Origin: Geodermatophilus dictyosporus
GTDB lineage: Bacteria; Actinomycetota; Actinomycetes; Mycobacteriales; Geodermatophilaceae
Direction: 5' to 3'
Length of the DNA: 64,000 bases
Assembly (NCBI RefSeq): GCF_900115505.1
Contig: NZ_FOWQ01000004.1
Coordinates: 180,250-244,249, forward strand
Under the pieces are notes generated by a model. It was given only the letters and a program-made list of their open reading frames with translations, was not told where the DNA came from and searched no databases. The position numbers and the translations under genes are program-made. This document shows, piece by piece, positions 54,438 through 64,000 of this stretch; position 1 is the first letter of the stretch; each line of letters opens with the position of its first letter.

Positions 54438-55925
54438 ATGGACAGCCGGACCGCTCCGTCCCGTGGCGGCACCCGACGCACTCCCGGCCGCGGCGCCTCC
54501 CGCACCCCCGGACGGCCCCGGCTGCGCGGGCCCGCCTGGCTCGACGGCCCGATGACCAGCTGCCACCTGGTCATCGGCGCGGCCGGTCTGCTGCTGGCCA
54601 TCGGCCTGGTCATGGTCTTCTCGGCCTCGGCCATCGAGGCCGCGCTCAACGACGAGCCTGCCTGGCAGCCGGGCCTGGACCAGCTGGTCTTCGCCGCGCT
54701 GGGCCTGGTCGCGCTCGGCGTCGCCGTGCGGCTGCCGGTCGGGCTGGTGCGCCGCTGGTCGCCGGTCGCGCTCGTCGTCGTCACGGTGCTGCTGGTGGCG
54801 GTGCTGGTCCCCGGCATCGGCACGGAGTACAACGGCTCGCGGGCCTGGATCAGCCTCGGGTTCACCGACTTCCAGCCCTCGGAGCTGTCCAAGCTCGTCG
54901 TCGCCCTGTGGGGCGCGCACGTGCTCGCGCTGCGCGGCCGCTCCCTGACGGTGCGGACGCTGCTGGTCCCGCTCGTCCCGGTGTTCCTCCTGCTGTCGGT
55001 CCTGCTGATCCGCGAGCCCGACTTCGGGGCCGTCGTCAGCCTGCTGCTGGTCGTCGTCGGCCTGCTGTGGGCCGGCGGCGCGCCGTGGCGGGTGTGGGCG
55101 ATCGCCCTCGCGTCCGCCGCCACCGCCGTCGTCCTCCTGGTGCAGGCCGCGCCCTACCGGCTGGAGCGCATCACCGCGTTCCTGGACCCCTTCGCCGACC
55201 CCACCGACACCGGCTTCCAGGCCATCCGCGGCTTCTACGCGCTGGCCACCGGCGGGCTGTGGGGCGTGGGCCTGGGCAACAGCGCCATGAAGTGGAACCT
55301 GCTGCCCGAGGCGGAGTCGGACTACATCTTCGCGATCATCGGCGAGGAGCTCGGCTTCCTCGGCTGCCTGGTCGTGGTCACCCTCTACGCGGTGCTGGCC
55401 TACGCCGGCTTCCGCATCGCCCGCCGCACGGCCGACCGCTTCGTCCAGCTGGCCAGCGTCGCCATCACCGTGTGGCTGGTCGGCCAGGCGGCCATGAACA
55501 TGGGGTACGTCGTCGGCCTGCTCCCGGTCACCGGCGTCACCCTGCCGCTCGTGTCCGCCGGTGGCACCTCGCTGGTGCTCACCCTGTTCATCGTGGGGAT
55601 CCTCATCCGCTTCGCACGGTCCGAGCCCGAGGCCATCGAGCACGCCCGGCGCACCGAGCGCGGCCGCCTGGCCCGCTGGCTGCTGCCGGTGCCCGAGCAC
55701 GCCGTCGACCCCGTCCGGCCCCGCCGCCCGCGCCCGGGGCGCGGCGACGGCGCCCCGGCCGGCCGCGCCGGCGCGCTGCCGCGGCACCCGGTCGACGCCC
55801 ACCCCGTCCGCCGGCCCGCCGAGGTGCCGCGGCCCGACCGGCGCACCACCGCGTCGCCGGGTCGCCGTCCCGAGCGCGACCGCGTGCCGGCCCGCCCGGC
55901 CGACCGCCCGGGTCGGTCCCGGTGA
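54438..55925 (+). CDS. ftsW: septal SEDS polymerase FtsW
   Basis: A 495-residue SEDS glycosyltransferase with about ten membrane helices and an Arg/Pro-rich cytoplasmic tail. Landmarks are [73 protein letters not shown] and [15 protein letters not shown]. It polymerises lipid II at the septum with the ftsI product. ATG 54438 is chosen; a nearby ATG at 54430 is in another frame. The GTG of murG overlaps its stop. Confidence 0.95.
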   Translation: MDSRTAPSRGGTRRTPGRGASRTPGRPRLRGPAWLDGPMTSCHLVIGAAGLLLAIGLVMVFSASAIEAALNDEPAWQPGLDQLVFAALGLVALGVAVRLPVGLVRRWSPVALVVVTVLLVAVLVPGIGTEYNGSRAWISLGFTDFQPSELSKLVVALWGAHVLALRGRSLTVRTLLVPLVPVFLLLSVLLIREPDFGAVVSLLLVVVGLLWAGGAPWRVWAIALASAATAVVLLVQAAPYRLERITAFLDPFADPTDTGFQAIRGFYALATGGLWGVGLGNSAMKWNLLPEAESDYIFAIIGEELGFLGCLVVVTLYAVLAYAGFRIARRTADRFVQLASVAITVWLVGQAAMNMGYVVGLLPVTGVTLPLVSAGGTSLVLTLFIVGILIRFARSEPEAIEHARRTERGRLARWLLPVPEHAVDPVRPRRPRPGRGDGAPAGRAGALPRHPVDAHPVRRPAEVPRPDRRTTASPGRRPERDRVPARPADRPGRSR

Positions 55926-57031
55926 CCGCCGGGGCAGCGCGCAGCGTCGTGCTCGCCGGCGGCGGCACCGGCGGGCACATCGAGCCGATGCTCGCGCTGG
56001 CCGACGCGCTGCGCCGCCGGGACGCCGGCCTGCGGATCACCTGCCTGGGCACGGCCCGCGGCATGGAGACCCGGCTGGTGCCCGCGCGCGGCTACGACCT
56101 GCGGCTCATCCCGCCGGTGCCGCTGCCGCGCAGGCCCACCCTCGACCTGCTGCGGGTGCCCGGCCGGGTGCGCCGCTCGGTCGCCGAGACCCGCGCGCTG
56201 CTCGACGAGGTGGGCGCCGACGTCGTCGTCGGGTTCGGTGGCTACGTCGCGCTGCCGGCCTACCTCGCCGCGCGCCGGGCGGGGGTGCCGGTGGTGGTGC
56301 ACGAGCAGAACGCGCTGCCGGGCCTGGCCAACCGGGTCGGTGCCCGCATCGCCGCGCGGGTCGCCGTCACCGTCCCCGGCACGCCGCTGCACCGCGGCGA
56401 GCACGTCGGCATGCCGCTGCGCGCGTCGATCACCACCCTCGACCGCGCCGCCCGCCGCGCGGAGGCCCGGGCCGCCTTCGGCCTGGACGCCGACCGGCCG
56501 ACGCTGCTGGTCTTCGGCGGGTCCCAGGGCGCCGCCTCGCTCAACCGGGCCGCCGTCGCCGCCGCCGACGCGCTCACCGCCGCCGGCATCCAGGTGCTGC
56601 ACGCCCGCGGCCCCAGGAACACCGACGTCACCGTGCCGCCCCGCCCGGCGGGCGCGGCGCCCTACGCCGTCGTCGACTACCTGGAACGGATGGACCTCGC
56701 CTACGCCGCCGCCGACCTGGCGCTGTGCCGCTCGGGCGCGGTGACCGTGGCGGAGCTGTCCGCCGTCGGCCTGCCCGCCGCGTTCGTGCCCCTGCCCATC
56801 GGCAACGGCGAGCAGCGGCGCAACGCGCTGCCGGTGGTCGAGGCCGGCGGCGGGTTCCTGGTCGACGACGCCGACCTGTCCCCGGCGTGGATCGAGGCGA
56901 CCCTCGTCCCGCTGCTCACCGACCCCGCAGCCCTGGCCGGGTACGCCGCGCACGCCGCCGCGGCCGGCGTCCCCGACGCCGACGACCGGCTGGCCGACAT
57001 CGTCCTGGAGGTGGCGACCGGTGACCGCTGA
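55922..57031 (+). CDS. murG: lipid II-forming GlcNAc transferase MurG
   Basis: A 369-residue GT-B glycosyltransferase converting lipid I to lipid II on the inner membrane face. The N-terminal [15 protein letters not shown] binds acceptor phosphate; [26 protein letters not shown] and [11 protein letters not shown] are family motifs, with [24 protein letters not shown] at the nucleotide site. GTG overlaps ftsW by four bases, and murC overlaps its last 11 bases. Confidence 0.96.
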   Translation: MTAGAARSVVLAGGGTGGHIEPMLALADALRRRDAGLRITCLGTARGMETRLVPARGYDLRLIPPVPLPRRPTLDLLRVPGRVRRSVAETRALLDEVGADVVVGFGGYVALPAYLAARRAGVPVVVHEQNALPGLANRVGARIAARVAVTVPGTPLHRGEHVGMPLRASITTLDRAARRAEARAAFGLDADRPTLLVFGGSQGAASLNRAAVAAADALTAAGIQVLHARGPRNTDVTVPPRPAGAAPYAVVDYLERMDLAYAAADLALCRSGAVTVAELSAVGLPAAFVPLPIGNGEQRRNALPVVEAGGGFLVDDADLSPAWIEATLVPLLTDPAALAGYAAHAAAAGVPDADDRLADIVLEVATGDR

Positions 57032-58478
57032 CGCGACCGCCGCGTGGACCGCGCCGGTGCCCGCGCTGGAGGAGCTCGGCGCGGTGCACTTCGTCGGGAT
57101 CGGCGGTGCCGGCATGAGCGGCATCGCGCGCATCCTGCTGGCCCGCGGGGTGACCGTCTCGGGCAGCGACCGCCGCGACACCCCGACCCTGCTGGCGCTG
57201 CGCGCGCTGGGCGCCCGGGTGGAGCTCGGCCACGACGCCGCGCACCTCGGCGACGCCGACTCCGTGGTGGTGTCCTCGGCGATCCGCGAGGACAACCCCG
57301 AGCTGGCCGCCGCCCGGGAGCGCGGCCTGCGCGTGCTGCCCCGCGCGGTCGCCCTGGCCGCGGTGATGGCCGGACGGCGCAGCGTCGCCGTCGCCGGCAC
57401 GCACGGCAAGACCTCGACCACCTCCATGCTCACCGTGGCCGTGCAGGCCTGCGGCGTCGACGCCTCCTTCGCCATCGGCGGCGACCTCAACGAGTCGGGC
57501 AGCAACGCGCACGCGGGGGAGGGCGACGTGTTCGTCGCCGAGGCCGACGAGAGCGACCGCTCCTTCCTGCTGCTGGCGCCGTACGGGGGGATCGTCACCA
57601 ACGTCGAGGCCGACCACCTGGACAACTACGGCGACCTCGCCGCGGTCGAGGCCGCCTTCGACCGGTTCCTGCAGACGCTCGACCCGGCGGGCTTCGTCGT
57701 GCTGTGCGCCGACGACCCGGGCTCCGCGCGGCTGCGCGGCGTCCCGACGCCCGCGCGGGTGCGCACCTACGGCACCGCGGCGGACGCCGACCTGCGGCTG
57801 GCCGACCTCGAGGTCGGCCAGGACGCCACCAGCTGGACCGCCGTCCTCGACGGCACCGAGCTCGGCCGTGTGCGCATCCGGGTGCCCGGCGAGCACATGG
57901 CCCGCAACAGCGCCGCGGCCCTGCTCGCCGGGCTGGAGCTCGGCCTGCCCGCCGAGGGGCTGGTGGCGGGGCTGGAGCGCTTCGGCGGGGTGCACCGCCG
58001 CTTCGAGCTCAAGGGCACCGCCGCGGGCGTGCGCGTCTACGACGACTACGCCCACCACCCCACCGAGGTGACCGCCCAGCTGCGCGCGGCGCGGGCGGTG
58101 GCGGGGGAGGGCCGCGTGGTGGTGGCGTTCCAGCCACACCTCTACAGCCGGACCCGCGAGTTCGCGGCCGCCTTCGGCGAGGCGCTGGGCCTGGCCGACG
58201 AGGTCGTGGTCATGGACGTGTACGGCGCCCGCGAGGACCCCGTCCCCGGCGTCACCGGCGCCATGGTCGCCGAGGCGGTGCCGCTGCCGGCCGAGCGGGT
58301 GCTCTTCGAGCCCTCCTGGTCCGCGGCCGCCCCGGCCCTGGCCGCCCGCGCCCGGCCCGGCGACCTGGTGATCACCATGGGCGCCGGCAACGTCTCGATG
58401 GTCGGCCCCGAGGTGCTGGCCGCCCTCACCGGCACCGGCACCGGGAACGGCGGCGGCTGCGCCGACCCCGACCGGTGA
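57021..58478 (+). CDS. murC: UDP-MurNAc-L-alanine ligase
   Basis: A 485-residue Mur ligase adding the first amino acid, L-alanine. [22 protein letters not shown] is the N-terminal UDP site; [14 protein letters not shown] is the ATP loop; [18 protein letters not shown] is diagnostic of MurC. GTG at 57021 overlaps the murG end and ftsQ overlaps its own end by four bases. Confidence 0.96.
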   Translation: MTADATAAWTAPVPALEELGAVHFVGIGGAGMSGIARILLARGVTVSGSDRRDTPTLLALRALGARVELGHDAAHLGDADSVVVSSAIREDNPELAAARERGLRVLPRAVALAAVMAGRRSVAVAGTHGKTSTTSMLTVAVQACGVDASFAIGGDLNESGSNAHAGEGDVFVAEADESDRSFLLLAPYGGIVTNVEADHLDNYGDLAAVEAAFDRFLQTLDPAGFVVLCADDPGSARLRGVPTPARVRTYGTAADADLRLADLEVGQDATSWTAVLDGTELGRVRIRVPGEHMARNSAAALLAGLELGLPAEGLVAGLERFGGVHRRFELKGTAAGVRVYDDYAHHPTEVTAQLRAARAVAGEGRVVVAFQPHLYSRTREFAAAFGEALGLADEVVVMDVYGAREDPVPGVTGAMVAEAVPLPAERVLFEPSWSAAAPALAARARPGDLVITMGAGNVSMVGPEVLAALTGTGTGNGGGCADPDR

Positions 58479-59263
58479 GCCGCACCGGCCGCACGACCGC
58501 CGACCGGGAGCGCGCGGTCCCGGCGGAGGCCGTCCGGCCGGGGCCCCGCCGCCGGCGGCCCGACACCCCCGCCGAGCGGCGCCGCCGCCGGCTGGTGCGC
58601 GCGGCCCTCGCCCTCGCGGCCGTCGCCGCCGTGTGGTGGGCCGTGTGGGCCAGCCCGCTGCTGGCCGTCCAGGCGGTCCGGGTCGACGGCGCCACCACGC
58701 TGACCGCCGACCAGGTGCGCACCGCGGCGGGAGTGGCCGAGGGCACGCCGCTGCTGCGGGTCGACGTCGACGCCGCCGCCGGGCGCGTCGCCCGGCTGCC
58801 CCAGGTCGCCTCCGTCGAGGTCACCCGCGGCTGGCCGCGCAGCGTGGTCGTCACCGTCGTCGAGCGGCGGCCGGTCGCGGTGGTCGAGGAAGCCGGCACC
58901 CGCTCCCTCGTCGACGCCGACGGCGTGCTGTTCGACACCGTCACCGGCGAGTCGCCTGCCGGCGTCGTCCCGCTCGACGTCGCCGACCCCGGCCCCGACG
59001 ACCCGGCCACCCGCGCGGCGCTCGGTGCGCTGGTCGCCCTGCCGGCGGACGTGCGCGGTGACGTGTCGGCCGCCTCGGCGGGCTCCGGCGAGGACGTCAC
59101 GCTGACCCTCGCCGACGGCACCACCGTCGTCTGGGGCGGAGCCGACGACGCCGCCGGCAAGTCCGACGCGCTCGTCGCGCTGCTCGACCAGCTCTCCTCC
59201 GGGGCGCTGGAGCCGGCGGGCACCATCGACGTCAGCGCGCCCGGCGCCGTCGTCCTCCGCTGA
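58475..59263 (+). CDS. ftsQ: division protein FtsQ
   Basis: A 262-residue bitopic divisome protein. A basic cytoplasmic tail of about 45 residues precedes one membrane helix (ALALAAVAAVWWAVWASPLL). The POTRA domain (VQAVRVDGATTLTADQVRTAAGVAEGTPLLRVD) and the FtsQ domain (PRSVVVTVVERRPVAVVEE) follow. GTG is coupled to murC. A 367-base regulatory gap lies after it. Confidence 0.93.
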   Translation: MSRTGRTTADRERAVPAEAVRPGPRRRRPDTPAERRRRRLVRAALALAAVAAVWWAVWASPLLAVQAVRVDGATTLTADQVRTAAGVAEGTPLLRVDVDAAAGRVARLPQVASVEVTRGWPRSVVVTVVERRPVAVVEEAGTRSLVDADGVLFDTVTGESPAGVVPLDVADPGPDDPATRAALGALVALPADVRGDVSAASAGSGEDVTLTLADGTTVVWGGADDAAGKSDALVALLDQLSSGALEPAGTIDVSAPGAVVLR

Positions 59264-59528
59264 GCGGCCTCTCGGTCGTCGCCGTCCGTGTCGCGGCGGC
59301 CGCGCACCGCTGCGACGGCGACCGCGGCCGACACGCCGACCGGCGCGACACGCCCGACACGGCGAATGACCTGCCGAGTTCCGCGCGCCGCCCCCTGGAG
59401 TGGGTCTCGACCCGAGCCTGAGGCTCCGAACAGGCGGGTCGTCACCGACCGTGGTGCAGATGTGACCAGCGGGTCGCCGGAGATCCGTGGTGTTCGGCTC
59501 CTGCGACACGCCGGGCCGGGGAGGGTGC

Positions 59529-59567
59529 TTGTAGGCCGCGTGAACGCGCACCTAACTTCGTGCGCGT
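59529..59567 (+). promoter_or_regulatory. ftsZ promoter with a dyad over the -10 box
   Basis: TTGTAG (59529-59534) and TAACTT (59553-59558) are 18 bases apart, a plausible sigma-70-type promoter. ACGCGCAC (59544-59551) and GTGCGCGT (59560-59567) form a perfect 8-bp dyad around TAACTT. This looks like an operator covering the promoter. The rest of 59264-59528 holds no gene that I can see. Confidence 0.65.
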
Positions 59568-59575
59568 CGACCCAG

Positions 59576-59617
59576 TTGACATAACTATAAGGCTTTACTT
59601 GAGGATGAGGGTCGAGG
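59576..59617 (+). promoter_or_regulatory. AT-rich leader element before ftsZ
   Basis: GTTGACATAACTATAAGG (from 59575) is strikingly AT-rich in this genome and resembles the conserved GTTGACATAAC block I recall upstream of other actinobacterial ftsZ genes. TTGACA and TATAAG are only four bases apart, so they are not one promoter. Direct copies of a TGAGG/CGAGG unit follow up to 59617. Confidence 0.55.
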
Positions 59618-59630
59618 TCGGGAGCCCCAC

Positions 59631-60905
59631 ATGACACCTCCGCACAACTACCTCGCGGTCATCAAGGTCGTCGGCATCGGCGGCGGTGGCGTGAACGCGG
59701 TCAACCGGATGATCGAGGTCGGTCTGAAGGGCGTCGAGTTCATCGCCATCAACACCGATGCGCAGGCGCTGCTGATGAGCGACGCCGACGTCAAGCTCGA
59801 CGTCGGCCGCGAGCTCACCCGCGGCCTGGGCGCCGGCGCCCAGCCCGACGTCGGCCGCCAGGCCGCCGAGGACCACCGCGAGGAGATCGAGGAGGTGCTC
59901 AAGGGCGCCGACATGGTCTTCGTGACCGCCGGCGAGGGCGGCGGCACCGGTACCGGCGGCGCGCCCGTCGTGGCCTCGATCGCCCGCAAGCTCGGCGCGC
60001 TGACCATCGGTGTGGTCACGCGGCCGTTCTCCTTCGAGGGCAAGCGCCGCGCGGTGCAGGCCGAGTCGGGGATCGAGGAGCTGCGCAACGAGTGCGACAC
60101 GCTCATCGTCATCCCCAACGACCGGCTGCTGCAGCTCGGCGACCGCAACGTCAGCGTCATGGACGCCTTCCGGACCGCCGACCAGGTCCTGCTCTCCGGT
60201 GTCCAGGGCATCACCGACCTGATCACCACCCCCGGCCTGATCAACCTGGACTTCGCCGACGTGAAGTCGGTCATGTCCGGCGCGGGGTCGGCGCTCATGG
60301 GCATCGGCAGCGCCCGCGGCGACAACCGGGCGCTGCTGGCCGCCGAGCAGGCGATCGCCAGCCCGCTGCTGGAGGCCTCGATGGAGGGCGCCCACGGCGT
60401 GCTGCTGTCGATCTCCGGCGGCTCGGACCTCGGCCTGTTCGAGATCAACGAGGCCGCCTCGCTCGTCTCCGACGCCGCGCACGCCGACGCCAACATCATC
60501 TTCGGCGCGGTCATCGACGACGCCCTCGGCGACGAGGTGCGGGTGACCGTCATCGCCGCGGGCTTCGACGGCGGCCGCCCCTCGGCGCGCAAGGAGGGCG
60601 GCGTGGCCGCGGTGCCGGCCGCCCCGCCGGCGCCGCCCCGCGTGGCCCAGCCGTCGCTGCCCGCGGCCCCGAGCCTGCCGCGCGCCACCGGCGAGCGGCT
60701 GGTCGGCCAGGTGCCCCCGGCGCCGGCCGCCACCCCGGCCCCGGCCCGCCCGGCGCCGCAGGGGGGCCTCACCGTCCCGCCGCTGCCGCCGGTGCACAAC
60801 GCCGCCGCCGGGACCGGCTCGGCCGCCCCGGCCGCCGGCCGCCGGCCGCTGGGCAACGAGGACTTCGAGGAGGAGCTCGACATCCCGGAGTTCCTCCGCC
60901 AGTAG
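59631..60905 (+). CDS. ftsZ: cell division GTPase FtsZ
   Basis: A 424-residue tubulin-like GTPase forming the Z ring. The G-box [20 protein letters not shown] binds [22 protein letters not shown]-type sequence opens the fold and [11 protein letters not shown] is the synergy region. A Pro/Ala-rich linker leads to the C-terminal peptide [11 protein letters not shown], which binds SepF and FtsW. ATG at 59631 has GGGAG upstream. A hairpin repeat follows the stop. Confidence 0.98.
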   Translation: MTPPHNYLAVIKVVGIGGGGVNAVNRMIEVGLKGVEFIAINTDAQALLMSDADVKLDVGRELTRGLGAGAQPDVGRQAAEDHREEIEEVLKGADMVFVTAGEGGGTGTGGAPVVASIARKLGALTIGVVTRPFSFEGKRRAVQAESGIEELRNECDTLIVIPNDRLLQLGDRNVSVMDAFRTADQVLLSGVQGITDLITTPGLINLDFADVKSVMSGAGSALMGIGSARGDNRALLAAEQAIASPLLEASMEGAHGVLLSISGGSDLGLFEINEAASLVSDAAHADANIIFGAVIDDALGDEVRVTVIAAGFDGGRPSARKEGGVAAVPAAPPAPPRVAQPSLPAAPSLPRATGERLVGQVPPAPAATPAPARPAPQGGLTVPPLPPVHNAAAGTGSAAPAAGRRPLGNEDFEEELDIPEFLRQ

Positions 60906-60985
60906 CAGGACCCCCGTGCCCCCCACCCCTCGCTCCGCTCGGGGCGGGCCCCTGCACGGGGGCCGTTCCAGCACCTCACCCGCCC
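60906..60985 (+). repeat. stop-codon hairpin repeat, copy 3
   Basis: Directly after the ftsZ TAG. Arms CCCCCGTGC (60911-60919) and GCACGGGGG (60954-60962) pair perfectly. They differ from copy 1 in both arms, so pairing is conserved while sequence is not. The inner part CCCCTCGCTCCGCTCGGGG is shared with copy 4. Confidence 0.85.
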
Positions 60986-60993
60986 CGCCGGCG

Positions 60994-61695
60994 GTGCGAC
61001 CCCGACGGGTCGTCACCGACCGGCGGGGCGGCTCGTCGCACCCGCCCTACGACACCTTCAACCTGGGCGGGCACGTGGGCGACGACGCGGGTGACGTCGC
61101 GGCCAACCGGGCCCGGCTGGCCCGCGAGCTCGGCGTCCCCGGTGACCGGCTGGTGTGGATGGACCAGGTCCACGGCACCGGCGTCGCCGTCGTCGACGGG
61201 CCGGTCGACGGGCCGCTGACGGCCACCGACGCCGTCGTCACCCGCACGCCCGGCCTGGTGCTGTGCGTGCTCGTCGCCGACTGCGTGCCGGTGCTGCTCG
61301 CCGACCCGGTCGCCGGGGTCGTCGCCGCCGTGCACGCCGGCCGGGAGGGCGTGCGGGCCGGCGTCGTCCCCGCCACGCTCGCCGCCATGGCCCGCTTCGG
61401 CAGCCGCCCGGCCGACACCACCGCCCTGCTCGGGCCCGCCGTGTGCGGCGCCGACTACGAGGTGCCCCGCGCCATGCAGGCCGAGGTGGCCCGGGTGGCG
61501 CCGGCGGCCGCCGTCCGCACCCGGAAGGGGACGCCGGGGCTGGACCTGCGCGCCGGGCTCGCCGAGCTGATGACGCGCGCCGGGGTGGCGCAGGTGGTGC
61601 ACGACCCGCGCTGCACCGTCGAGGACCGGCGCCTGTTCAGCCACCGCCGCGACGGCGTCACCGGCCGCCAGGCCGGCGTCACCTGGCTGGGCTGA
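60994..61695 (+). CDS. pgeF: YfiH/PgeF-type polyphenol oxidase, purine nucleoside phosphorylase family
   Basis: A 233-residue DUF152 (YfiH) protein; members cleave peptidoglycan-editing errors or purine nucleosides. Zinc/active-site residues lie in LCVLVADCVPVLLADP and VVAAVHAGREGV and in FSHRRDGVTGR. The usual HAGWRG motif is HAGREG here. The GTG at 60994 is chosen because an upstream ATG at 60916 lies inside the hairpin repeat. It is in the dcw cluster after ftsZ, as in mycobacteria. Confidence 0.88.
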   Translation: MRPRRVVTDRRGGSSHPPYDTFNLGGHVGDDAGDVAANRARLARELGVPGDRLVWMDQVHGTGVAVVDGPVDGPLTATDAVVTRTPGLVLCVLVADCVPVLLADPVAGVVAAVHAGREGVRAGVVPATLAAMARFGSRPADTTALLGPAVCGADYEVPRAMQAEVARVAPAAAVRTRKGTPGLDLRAGLAELMTRAGVAQVVHDPRCTVEDRRLFSHRRDGVTGRQAGVTWLG

Positions 61696-61778
61696 AGGAC
61701 CCTCCTGCTCCCACCCCTCGCTCCGCTCGGGGCGGGCTCCTGCGGGAGGGCCGTGCCGGCACGTCACCAGGGAGGATC
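61696..61778 (+). repeat. stop-codon hairpin repeat, copy 4
   Basis: It begins right after the pgeF TGA. Arms CCCTCCTGC (61700-61708) and GCGGGAGGG (61742-61750) pair with one G-T wobble. The inner CCCCTCGCTCCGCTCGGGG is as in copy 3, and GGCCGTGCCGGCACGTCAC follows. Confidence 0.8.
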
Positions 61779-61783
61779 ACGGC

Positions 61784-62533
61784 ATGACCTCCCCGGCCGA
61801 CCGGCTCCGCGCCGTCCGCGAGCGCATCGCGGTCGCCGCCCGCGCCGCGGGCCGCGACCCGGCGTCGGTCGGGCTGCTGGCGGTGAGCAAGACCTGGCCG
61901 GCCGACGACGTCCGCGCGCTGGCCGCGCTCGGTCAGACCGCCTTCGGCGAGAACCGCGCCCAGGAGCTCGCCGCCAAGGCCGCCGAGCTCGCCGACCTGT
62001 CCCTCGAGTGGCACTTCGTCGGCCAGCTGCAGCGCAACAAGGCCGCCGCCGTGGCGCGCACCGGCGCCGTCGTCCACTCCCTCGACCGCTCCTCGCTGGC
62101 GCGGGCGCTGTCGCGGGCGGGGGAGGAGCGCGGCCGGCCGGTCGACGTCTTCGTCCAGGTCGACCTCGGCGGCGCGGCGGGTGAGCTGGCCGAGCGCGGC
62201 GGTGCTGCCCCGGCCGACGTCCCCGCGCTCGCCGACGAGGTCGCGGACCTCCCCGGCCTGCGGCTGCGCGGCCTCATGGCCGTCGCCCCCCGCGGGGAGG
62301 AGCCCGGCCCCGCCTTCGCCCGCCTCGCCGCGCTCGCGGGGCGGCTGCGCGCCGACCACCCCGGCGCCACCGAGGTCTCGGCCGGCATGAGCGGCGATCT
62401 CGAGGAGGCCGTCGCGGCCGGCGCCACGCTGGTGCGTGTCGGAACCGCGCTCTTCGGCTCACGACCCCTAACCTCGCCCCGAGTCACACCAGTCACAGGG
62501 GTCCCACCAGAGGGCGCCCCGGAGGAGGTCTGA
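61784..62533 (+). CDS. yggS: PLP homeostasis protein YggS
   Basis: A 249-residue PLP-binding TIM-barrel protein (PLPBP/YggS). [19 protein letters not shown] contains the lysine for [29 protein letters not shown] and [27 protein letters not shown] are family motifs. ATG has GGAGG upstream. The last base overlaps the sepF start (TGATG). It controls PLP and amino-acid balance; its position beside sepF is conserved in Gram-positive bacteria. Confidence 0.95.
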   Translation: MTSPADRLRAVRERIAVAARAAGRDPASVGLLAVSKTWPADDVRALAALGQTAFGENRAQELAAKAAELADLSLEWHFVGQLQRNKAAAVARTGAVVHSLDRSSLARALSRAGEERGRPVDVFVQVDLGGAAGELAERGGAAPADVPALADEVADLPGLRLRGLMAVAPRGEEPGPAFARLAALAGRLRADHPGATEVSAGMSGDLEEAVAAGATLVRVGTALFGSRPLTSPRVTPVTGVPPEGAPEEV

Positions 62534-63402
62534 TGGCCGGGGCCATGCGGAAGATGGGCATCTACCTCGGACTCGTCGAGGAGGACGACGCCCGCGCCTA
62601 CGGGCGCTACGACGCGCGCCAGGCCGACCCCGCCGGGCACTACGACGGCGACCGCTACGACGCCGACCGCTACGAGAGCGACCGCTTCGACAGCCGCCCC
62701 GGCCGCTACGAGGGCCGCTACGACGACCGCTACGCCTCCGACGCGCACGGCTCCTTCGACTCCTACGGCGGCGAGTACGACCGCTACGACGACCGGCGCC
62801 TCGACGAGCGGCGCCTCGACGACCGGCGGCTCGACGACCGGCGGCTCGACGACCGGCGCTACGACGACGACCGCGATGCCGGCCGTCCCGGCGAGCGCGG
62901 CCGCGGCGTGGAGCTGGCCCCCGCCCCCGACCCGGAGCCGGTCGCGCTGCGCCGCGCCGGGGCCACCCGCCTGGGCCTGGCGCAGCCGCCGGCCGCCCCG
63001 GTCGCCCCGGTGTCCGCCGGTCCCGCCCGCCTCGGCCCGGTCGGCTCCGCCGCCGCGGCGGGGCTGGCCGCCCGCGAGCCCGTGGCCGTCGCTCCCGAGC
63101 CGGCTCCGGCGCCGGTGCGCGAGCCCTACCGGATCACCACGCTGCACCCCAAGACCTACAACGAGGCGCGCGCCATCGGCGAGGCCTTCCGCGACGGCAG
63201 CCCGGTCATCATGAACCTCACCGAGCTCGACCACGCCGACGCGCGGCGGCTGGTGGACTTCGCTGCGGGCCTCATCTTCGGCCTGCGCGGTAGCATCGAG
63301 CCGGTCACGGCCAAGGTGTTCCTGCTCAGCCCGCAGGACGTCGACGTGACGGCCGAGGACAAGGCCAAGATCCGCGAGGGCGGGTTCTTCGACCAGTCCT
63401 GA
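62533..63402 (+). CDS. sepF: cell division protein SepF with repeat linker
   Basis: A 289-residue SepF. A short membrane-binding N-terminus ([15 protein letters not shown]) is followed by a long linker and the SepF core ([67 protein letters not shown]). The linker has Tyr/Arg/Asp repeats, including five RRLDD-like units from about 62800 to 62865, encoded by 15-bp repeats. SepF links FtsZ to the membrane. ATG is preceded by GGAGGT. Confidence 0.96.
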   Translation: MAGAMRKMGIYLGLVEEDDARAYGRYDARQADPAGHYDGDRYDADRYESDRFDSRPGRYEGRYDDRYASDAHGSFDSYGGEYDRYDDRRLDERRLDDRRLDDRRLDDRRYDDDRDAGRPGERGRGVELAPAPDPEPVALRRAGATRLGLAQPPAAPVAPVSAGPARLGPVGSAAAAGLAAREPVAVAPEPAPAPVREPYRITTLHPKTYNEARAIGEAFRDGSPVIMNLTELDHADARRLVDFAAGLIFGLRGSIEPVTAKVFLLSPQDVDVTAEDKAKIREGGFFDQS

Positions 63403-63471
63403 CGCCGTCGGCCGGGGCGCAGCAGGTCAGGCCCACCCGGCACCCCAGGTGCCCCGGCACGAGCGAGGACA

Positions 63472-63768
63472 GTGGCTCTCTTCTGGCAGATCGTGTCGTC
63501 GGTCCTGCTCGTCTTCCTCATCCTGCTGTTCGCGCGGTTCGTCGTGGACTGGGTGATGGTGCTGGCGCGCAACTGGCGCCCCTCCGGGCTGGTCGCCGCG
63601 GGCCTCGAGGTCGTGTACGCGACCACCGACCCGCCGCTCAAGGTGATCCGGAAGGTGATCCCACCGCTGAACCTGGGGTCCATCCGGCTGGACCTGGCGT
63701 TTATGGTGCTCCTGATCGCCGTCTACATCCTGCGGAGCATCACGCTGTCGCTCGCCATCAGCGCGTGA
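63472..63768 (+). CDS. yggT: YggT family membrane protein
   Basis: A 98-residue membrane protein of the YggT family with two helices ([23 protein letters not shown] and [20 protein letters not shown]), typical for the ORF after sepF. The loop contains [14 protein letters not shown], the family signature. GTG has GAGG upstream. The role is unsettled, possibly in envelope or division control. Confidence 0.93.
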   Translation: MALFWQIVSSVLLVFLILLFARFVVDWVMVLARNWRPSGLVAAGLEVVYATTDPPLKVIRKVIPPLNLGSIRLDLAFMVLLIAVYILRSITLSLAISA

Positions 63769-63838
63769 CCGTCGAGTCCGCGCGGCCCCGCGTGGGACCG
63801 ACCGACCCGTATCCGCCGTCCACCCCGAGGTGAGCCCG

Positions 63839-64000
63839 TTGCCACTCACGCCAGCCGACGTGCACAACGTCGTCTTCAAGAAGCCGCCGATCGGCAAGCG
63901 GGGCTACGACGAGGACGAGGTCGACGCGTTCCTCGACGTGGTCGAGGCCGAGCTGGCCCGGCTCATCGAGGAGAACAACGAGCTGCGCGCGAGCTCGAGC
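63839..64000 (+). CDS. wag31: polar growth/division protein DivIVA (Wag31), N-terminal part
   Basis: The first 54 codons of DivIVA/Wag31: [49 protein letters not shown], close to the mycobacterial protein. DivIVA forms coiled-coil scaffolds at poles and septa. The start is TTG at 63839, preceded by GAGGTG; an in-frame GTG at 63830 is possible but lies within that ribosome-binding site. It continues beyond the window. Confidence 0.93.
   Translation, partial: MPLTPADVHNVVFKKPPIGKRGYDEDEVDAFLDVVEAELARLIEENNELRASSS

Noticed and set aside
59435-59450. Possible LexA box near CCGAACAGGCGG
   Set aside because: The second half-site GTTCG is missing.
59576-59591. TTGACA and TATAAG as one promoter of ftsZ
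   Set aside because: They are four bases apart, too close for -35 and -10 boxes of one promoter.
60916-60993. Upstream ATG start for pgeF
   Set aside because: The added residues come from the hairpin repeat and have no similarity; GTG 60994 fits better.

Overview
The window is very GC-rich with a strong G/C bias at third codon positions and many GTG starts. It comes from an actinomycete; the carotenoid genes, the mDAP-type MurE and the gene order fit the Geodermatophilaceae (Blastococcus, Geodermatophilus, Modestobacter). That family assignment is an inference, since no rRNA gene is present. I saw no rRNA, tRNA, CRISPR array, transposase or phage gene.

Layout. 1-2.7 kb: end of pfkA, class II DAHP synthase and threonine aldolase. 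2.8-9.1 kb: secreted subtilase, endonuclease IV, PknL-type kinase with four PASTA domains, glyA behind a ZTP riboswitch, and an Rv2175c-like regulator. 9.1-12.6 kb: carotenoid operon crtE-crtI-crtB. 12.8-20.3 kb: metF, an RseB/LolA-like secreted protein coupled to an ABC transporter, a lipase-like hydrolase, a CDP-alcohol phosphotransferase and adenosine kinase. 20.3-22 kb: a looser region with a small membrane protein, a cupin and wide gaps. 22-26.9 kb: flavin reductase and a second carotenoid set (CrtO-like, CruF, CruG) below a GNAT gene. 27.5-32.4 kb: an SOS-controlled DUF6504-HEPN-DnaE2 operon. 32.4-38.3 kb: SGNH hydrolase, VOC protein, methyltransferase, phosphodiesterase, sucrase/ferredoxin-like protein, and a JmjC oxygenase translationally coupled to a Gly/Ala/Asp-repeat peptide. 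38.5-39.7 kb: SOS-controlled dinB. 39.8-45.3 kb: DUF3040 and moxR-DUF58-transglutaminase.

45.5-64 kb is the division and cell-wall cluster: mraZ, rsmH, ftsL, pbpB, murE, murF, mraY, ftsW, murG, murC, ftsQ, ftsZ, pgeF, yggS, sepF, yggT and the start of wag31. murD, normally between mraY and ftsW, is missing; only a hairpin repeat is there.

How the genes work together. The dcw genes build lipid II and the divisome, and the PASTA kinase is a plausible regulator of that process. The two crt sets should give modified, glycosylated carotenoids. Two LexA boxes place error-prone DnaE2 and Pol IV under DNA-damage control. Many genes overlap by four bases (GTGA) and are translationally coupled. At least eight genes have a TAnnnT -10 box only 6-8 nt before the start codon, which predicts leaderless mRNAs. 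The order wag31-yggT-sepF-yggS-pgeF-ftsZ...mraZ, then DUF3040, GNAT, metF, prenyl synthase, Rv2175c-like, PknL and class II DAHP synthase follows the M. tuberculosis Rv2145c-Rv2178c region as I remember it, with carotenoid, SOS and transporter blocks inserted.
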